The notes under the pieces were generated by a model. It searched no databases. It saw nothing but the letters and a program-made list of their open reading frames with translations, and was not told the DNA's origin. A stretch of DNA of 26,634 bases from Heterobasidion occidentale (lineage: Eukaryota; Basidiomycota; Agaricomycetes; Russulales; Bondarzewiaceae). The translations under genes were made by a program, and so were the position numbers. The stretch is taken from the NCBI GenBank assembly GCA_039111635.1, contig JBCAQO010000102.1, positions 1 to 26,634 on the forward strand. Direction: 5' to 3'. Within the stretch, counting starts at the first letter, position 1; every line of letters begins with the position of its first letter. This document shows positions 21,481 to 26,634 of this stretch, piece after piece.

Positions 21481-23581
21481 AATAGCTAACGAAGCTTAGT
21501 TTGGGCCAAGAGCTCGTATTGGTGTCGAAGAAAAACCATTGCGCTGCATTAACAACACCACGACTTCCGACCCTGTCTGTCGACTACGGTAAAAGATCCC
21601 AATGTTGGCCAAAGAGCTTGCCAGTACGTGTGATAACATCGTTCGTGCATCGACATTACAACTCCAGCTTTCATTCTAGCTGTTGATACTGCATGGAACC
21701 AAAGACGAGGCAAGTTCGTCCGTCGTTAGTACGACATTTCGATGAGCAACACCCGGCGACAAAATCCTTGTTCAAAATTCTACAATCTTCTGATAAGACG
21801 CTCACCCTTTATCCCGTATGTCTGCCGCCTTGTGAACACAATCTCAGGATTGACGGTTCTTTTAAACGTCTTTGTCATGCGCTCGCCGCTCTGCATATCA
21901 GGGCACTTGGCACGACCTCATGAGCGATCCAGAAGGGGTGAAAGGAAAGTACATCAAGGACTGCGTGTCCCGGACTGAAGCCCATTTGTCGCAGGCAGCG
22001 ACCTAGCAATAGTCACCACTATACTGCAAAACGCACGCTTTCTGGCTTCTAATTTGTGAAAGAGGCCGTGCAATCGAGCATCTTGTTGCTTTCTGGTGCT
22101 CTCGTAATAGCTTGAATCTGAATGAATATGTGCAGATATGTTCAATGGTGCCTAGAATGCGCGCGCGTGATGATCTCGAATATGTACCTCCAGAACACGC
22201 ACCTCCTTTGTCGTCTCGTGCACTGGGGCTGATGCGCGCGATGCTGTCAAATTGGGACCCAAGGTTGCTGAGAGAAGAAGGGACAAAGAAGGGCAAAATG
22301 GCATGGGCAGCGAGCTCATAACAAAACACGTTGTCACTGGACTGTGTACCAGATGAGACTGCGATCGTATGGTGCAAGTTGTTTGAATGTCACGCACTTC
22401 ACAATCACCGAAAGCCGTATGCAAGAGATATCGCAGCCTGAATGAGCATCGAGAGAGATGAAGATCGATGAGAGTAACAAGGCCCTGTGCTGTACCGCTG
22501 TCTCTAGGTGGAGGTTCGCAGTTACCGATGTAGTAGTGACATGGCAGCTCTCTCGCGCAGGAGAAATGCCGCTGTATGTCGTCCAGCAGTATCCAGAAAT
22601 GAGCGAGTGGACGTACATGACACACATCAGCGCTTCGCTGAAAGTGCCTCTCACCGCTTCCTTGTTGAACGTCCTTATCACTATGGTGGCAATGCAAGGC
22701 CTCTTTAACCGATCGACGTAGGTCTTTTGAGCGACCGACAATTTGCGCGGTATGACGTACGGAGTGTCGAGAGAGTAATGTAGGTGTGGTGCAGAAAAAA
22801 GATGCGGAATGCAGCCAGACGACAACTGGCGAATGCCCGGGCCGGCCGATGCTGGCCGATGAGCTGTTTCTTCTCATCACATGATCTCAAGATTCAACTT
22901 TGGATTCCCCCACTGGATTCGACAGCGCACACAGAGATTAGTAAACAGAGAAGAACGATGCACGGAGGATATTGGAAGCGGGAATGCATGTAAGTACGCC
23001 TCCAGACATCTATCACTATACCCCTCAGCGTCGTGGATGCTCGCACTAACAGAGAGCTCCGTCACTTTTCATCGGGTCGGTCTACTACCAAGCCCTTGAC
23101 GTTCCTCTCTTTTGGTAACTCGATCAAGTGATGCAACGTACGAATCGATGCTGACGAGAATTACTTGTATCAGGCCTCCGAGGTTTTCTGTGCCCGCCCT
23201 TGCCAATAAGATCTATTACTTGGCATTGTTGGTACAAGCCAAGCGCGTTCATGGCTGACCCAAGCATCTGGAAGTGGCGAAATTGATGTCAAGTTGTTTG
23301 GCCTTCTGACGCCTCAAAGAATGAATCAAAATCGTGCCCTCCGGGAAGGGTCCATCCTTTGTAGACTGTCTGTATTCCTTGTACATGAGCGTTTGAGTAC
23401 TGATTCATTTCACACTGCATAGACGCCAACGTCCATAACATACTGGCAGGAGACCAACCGTTTTGATCGAACACAGGGCTGTCGCTGAAGCATACATCGG
23501 TTCGAATGTCTTTACTCGATCTTTTAGTCACCTGCCAACCTGCTTCCTCTCGTGTGCGTGCATAGAATCATGTCGTACGTC

Positions 23582-23588
23582 ATATAAG
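23582..23588 (+). promoter_or_regulatory. TATA-like box upstream of the DUF6534 gene
   Basis: ATATAAG about 50-120 bases before the region where the DUF6534 reading frame begins. Support is motif and position only, and the start codon of that gene is not resolved. Confidence 0.25.
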
Positions 23589-23699
23589 TAGCGTCTCCTT
23601 TGTCGACTGCGCTTCACCTGTCATTGGCATCTTCACTGTGACTGAAACATCTCCCCAATCGATCCGGACCGTTTCGTATGCTGTTGGCAAATATAACAC

Positions 23700-25088
23700 A
23701 GATGATATCCCCAACTTCACCCCTTTGTCATGGTATGCATTCTATTTTCTGTGCACGCTTCACACTGGCAGATACCTGGATACTCTAGTACCTTCAACGA
23801 CTGTAGGCTTAGCGCTCCTCTATAACTTTCGAGCACTTATTCTAGATTGATTTGCTCATTACCGTCCATTTTCTGTCTTGCAGCAGTGTCGCGCCGCTAA
23901 TCCTGGTGTAGGCTTTTGTTCAAGTCATTGTTCATTAGTATTTGCTTATCGGATGACAATCCGTGAGTAGACTGTTTCCCTTTTTTGTGACGCTCCTTGT
24001 AGTGACCAGAGGGAACTGGATTCTAGTTTCTATCATCGTGAGCATATATGTCTGCACATTGTGAATACTTGCTAACGGCGATTTCGTTCTAGAGTTTCTT
24101 CGTTTTTGGCAGTTTTAGTGAGTTCAATTTTGTTCCCCGGGATGAATCACAAGTCTAATCTTTTAGCAAGCAAAAGGTATGACCGCAGGTTTGTCCATGT
24201 CTCCCTTACATTCCTTGCCGGTTTGAACCCCTGTCGAGCAGCTACATATGCTTCAATGTCAGCATTCAAAGTATGCTCTGGTCGTTTTATCGAACATTGC
24301 AACTTTCACAGCATCACCGACAGGCTTTTACGAACATAGAAAAAATAAGACTCACGTGAATGTATGACTCCTCAACTTCGACTTTGTACGCATTGACTCC
24401 TCAATTTACAGGACTTCTCCACCCCAGCGTTGACGTGTGCAATTGTCACAGATCTATGCGTCACAACCTCTTTGATGTTTTACCTCAACGAGATCAACTG
24501 TGGAGGTTCTAGGTTAGTGAAAAAATTGTTACTTCCGGTGCTTTTGACCACAACTTGCGCTGAGTGCACCTTAGACGGAGAGCCATGATCAAACGTCTGA
24601 TTTCTACGCAATCAATATCGGAATAATTGCAAGGTACGGAATCCCTGAATGTACTAAATGCCCGCCAACTCGCGCCTGCTTAAAGCACGGCAGATGTTGT
24701 AGTCATCACCCTGGTGCGCATTTCCGTTTCATCGTATTTTATGGAAGGATATACTGATGGATCTGTTATGATTTACACTCCAGTCCTCGATCAGCCGCAA
24801 AACCTGAACTCATAAGGGTCTTTACTACTACGCTATCTACGAAATCATGGGGGGCTGTACGTTTTTATTTGTCGGTTCTGAAACCCTCACTCATTGCTAT
24901 TCAAGTCTACGCAAGCTTGCTGCTTGATACGTGCGTAAGAGCACTGGTTCCGATCGGAGACAGATCCTGATGCGTGATCCAGCAGTCTGAATGCAAGGAA
25001 AAGCATACGAGAGTTCGGTCCAGGCGCCGAAATCCAGATCTCGTCGCCTTCAATGCAGATTCGGCACCACGGACGATACCCGAGGTAG
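23700..25088 (+). CDS. DUF6534-domain multi-pass membrane protein
   Basis: The 3' two-thirds is clear. Exons 24093-24117, 24167-24188, 24242-24270, 24312-24355, 24412-24512, 24583-24633, 24686-24713, 24817-24856, 24906-24930 and 24986-25088 join with consistent phases. They read SFFVFGSF, TSKRYDR, ALTCAIVTDLCVTTSLMFYL (membrane helix), FYAINIGIIA, ADVVVITL, GLYYYAIYEIMGG and the family signature LLLDTLNARKSIREFG, ending at the stop 25086-25088. DUF6534 proteins are predicted seven-helix proteins common in mushroom fungi; role unknown. The 5' end is unresolved: YLDTLVPSTTVGLALLYNF near 23785 may be an early helix, but no ATG is compelling. At 24784-24816 the sequence QPQNL fits the family yet leads to a stop; using the AAG acceptor at 24816 avoids it, otherwise a one-base insertion is present. 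Confidence 0.65.
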
Positions 25089-25624
25089 GGTCTTCATTTT
25101 CTCACGTCAACAGGCGGAACTGTTGAGATGCGTCGTCGTCGTTACAGCATGATGCCATTGTCATCTCCCAAATAGTCTCCAATGATATGAGCACTGTGAA
25201 AGATAGGGTACAAGAAAATACCGTTTTGATTTTATAGGAGAATAGCTGCATAGTTTCAAGCCCGAATGATCCGCCGTCAATGTCGTTTGGAACTTTGTGC
25301 CACGCAACGCGTCCAGTTCTCACCTTGACTATTTCCTAAGGTTACGGTCAATATTTCAAGGCCAATGAAGAATGAATATGCTGCCTCTTCTCTTTCATAA
25401 GCGTTTTCTCGTTATTTATCCTGTGTTTAACATGTCTCCTTGATGCTTAATTCATTCGCAAGGCTTCGAGGCAAAGGCATAGATGCTCGGCTGCAAAGGT
25501 ACTTGATTCGACATACATTTCTAAAACTTGATTTTTGTTTACAGAAATGCCGGTACACCCACCATTGCACACGCCGCTTGCTAATTTACATGAGAACTTG
25601 AAATTCAGACACCAAACGCTTGCT
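25089..25624. other. Intergenic stretch between convergent genes
   Basis: Downstream flank of both the DUF6534 gene and the minus-strand reductase. No coding signature, repeat or RNA gene was seen. A 113-codon plus-strand open frame at 25535-25876 is an antisense shadow of the reductase exon. Confidence 0.4.
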
Positions 25625-26634
25625 TCAATCCCATCCTGCTTCAGCTTCGATCAAATCAGTAAACGTGTCAACGACCATCTCCTCCCACCCGATATACTCC
25701 GTCATCTTCAGGTCCGCTTCAATCTGACTGGTATCAGTGGTCGAGAAGGGGCCTGGGGCAGCAGGCGCGTTGTCCAGCGAAGGAAGCCTGTCGACCACGC
25801 CAGGCCATTCCTTGGCTATAACACGGACGGCATCCTGCCAGAGGAATTGTCCCGCGCACATCAGGTATCTCTTTGACTGGATATCCTGAGGGGCAGGGGG
25901 GACGTTCAAGACTTTGACGTGGGCGTCAGCAACGTCACGGACGTCGCAGAAGTAGGGAGCAATCTGGTACGGGAGGGGACCGCCTTTCTCTCCTGCGATG
26001 AGCTGGTAGAGGAGGCCATTGGCGCCGATTTCCGATCTTCCAGGGATAGGGAACCCCTTGGCGAATGGGCCGTAGACGAACGGAGGGTTGACTAGCGAGT
26101 TGACGGTCAGACGCGATTCAAGGAATGTGGGGTGGACGCTCAACTAGACGCAACGTCAAGCTCCGGGTGCTCTGCAGCGAATTTCCAACTGGCCTTCTCG
26201 GACAAGAGCTTCGTCGCACAGTATACCCAGAACGGTTCGTGCGTGCCCTTGATGACATCTTCACTGGTGACATGGCCCCAATCTTAGACAGACATCATCA
26301 GGGGACTGGGATGCCAAAGGCGTGTTGGAGCCACACCTTTGTAGGTGATCACTTTTCCTGTCCAATAATCCGTGGGATCACCAGCTAAGAGTAGGCATTA
26401 GATGATCCGGAACTGCAGCGAGCGGGAGAGAGACTTGCGCTCCAAGGTGCTAGCCCAGGTGGCCGTCATGACGAACTTTTTGACCTTGTATTTGACAGCC
26501 TGTCGTAAGACGTTCAGCGAGCCCTCAAGAGCGCTCTGAGAGGAGCATCAGTGCATCACGCAATCAGGAGGTATAGAAAAGGCCACGTACTGCCAGAGAC
26601 GACTTTGCGTCGGCTTGACCGGCAAGAGGCGACG
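25625..26634 (-). CDS. Extended SDR, cinnamoyl-CoA/dihydroflavonol reductase-like, 5' cut by window edge
   Basis: Minus-strand exons 26634-26591, 26535-26439, 26384-26337, 26282-26145 and 26091-25625 join in one frame to the stop at 25627-25625. These NAD(P)H-dependent cytosolic enzymes reduce aldehydes, ketones or CoA esters, the group of DFR/CCR and yeast Gre2-type reductases. Seen: ASPLAGQADAKSSLA and LEGSLNVLRQAVKYKVKKFVMTATWAST, the catalytic YCATK (YxxxK), KDWGHVTSEDV, INPPFVYGP, FCDVRDVADAHVKVL, and a C-terminal helix ending EAGWD. The N-terminal Rossmann TGxxGxxG lies beyond the right edge. Intron 26438-26385 begins GCAAGT and ends TTAG, a GC-AG intron; only this choice restores phase (STLE-P-GDPTDYWTGKV). 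Exact substrate cannot be told from sequence. Confidence 0.87.

Larger units (their letters stand above)
21251..23699. other. Long gene-poor interval right of the P450
   Basis: No gene can be supported. A 241-codon minus-strand frame (ATG at 22877 to stop at 22152) overlaps a 163-codon frame on the same strand and shorter plus-strand frames. None shows a motif, and their His/Arg/Cys/Ser-rich content suggests chance or an old coding remnant. A small hairpin lies at 21422-21480. Confidence 0.4.

Noticed and set aside
19381..23965. Repeated word GGATGACAATCCG at 19381 and 23952
   Set aside because: Only 13 bases are shared, with no extension on either side; one copy lies in a P450 intron. Probably chance.
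24271..24360. Frameshift in the DUF6534 gene before the helix ALTCAIVTDL
   Set aside because: Using the GT donor at 24271 and the AG acceptor ending at 24311 (a 41-base intron) makes every phase agree, so no frameshift is needed there.
1..26634. CRISPR array, bacterial operons, Shine-Dalgarno sites
   Set aside because: Nothing of the kind was seen; introns and protein families are clearly fungal.
15399..26634. Secondary-metabolite biosynthetic gene cluster
   Set aside because: A P450 and a reductase are present, but no polyketide synthase, NRPS, terpene synthase or other backbone enzyme is visible, and gaps of 2 kb separate the genes.

Overview
The window reads as nuclear DNA from a basidiomycete fungus, most likely an Agaricomycete. 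Genes are split by many 40-75 base GT-AG introns. Several families are ones I know mainly from mushroom-forming fungi: a Plavaka-type transposase and DUF6532, DUF6533 and DUF6534 proteins. All assignments rest on reading translated motifs and splice signals by eye; nothing was searched against a database.

Layout, left to right. (1) 12-2922 (+): a Plavaka-type DNA transposase that enters from the left edge, nearly intact but with one late frameshift. (2) 3147-5917 (+): an 11-exon gene for a DUF6532 protein with a nuclear-type basic patch and a long acidic tract. (3) 5918-7067: no clear gene; holds one copy of a dispersed repeat. (4) 7068-7875 (+): an isoprenylcysteine carboxyl methyltransferase-like membrane enzyme. 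(5) 8095-9286 (-): a short-chain dehydrogenase that looks broken. (6) 9600-9908 and 13641-13670 (-): a second repeat copy with a tRNA-like head, cut in two by the next element. (7) 9909-13638: a complete 3730-base Tc1/mariner-type element with about 360-base terminal inverted repeats and a TA target duplication. It carries an intact DD34E transposase (332 aa) and, convergent to it, an intact four-exon gene for an unrelated 456 aa protein.

(8) 13641-15398: mostly empty, with a third, weaker repeat copy. (9) 15399-16853 (-): a DUF6533-type multi-pass membrane protein. (10) 16854-18978: no gene seen. (11) 18979-21250 (+): a 12-exon cytochrome P450 with one unresolved splice junction. (12) 21251-23700: no gene I can support. 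(13) about 23700-25088 (+): a DUF6534-type membrane protein. (14) 25625-26634 (-): an extended SDR of the cinnamoyl-CoA/dihydroflavonol reductase type, cut by the right edge and containing a GC-AG intron.

The most interesting object is the two-gene Tc1/mariner-like element. Both genes are open across all their exons, the two ends are nearly identical (the outer 109 bases match exactly), and the same TIR sequence lies upstream of both start codons. It therefore looks young and possibly active, with a second protein that is not a transposase. The right half (P450, reductase, two multi-pass membrane proteins) is ordinary accessory fungal content; I see no backbone enzyme that would make it a biosynthetic cluster.
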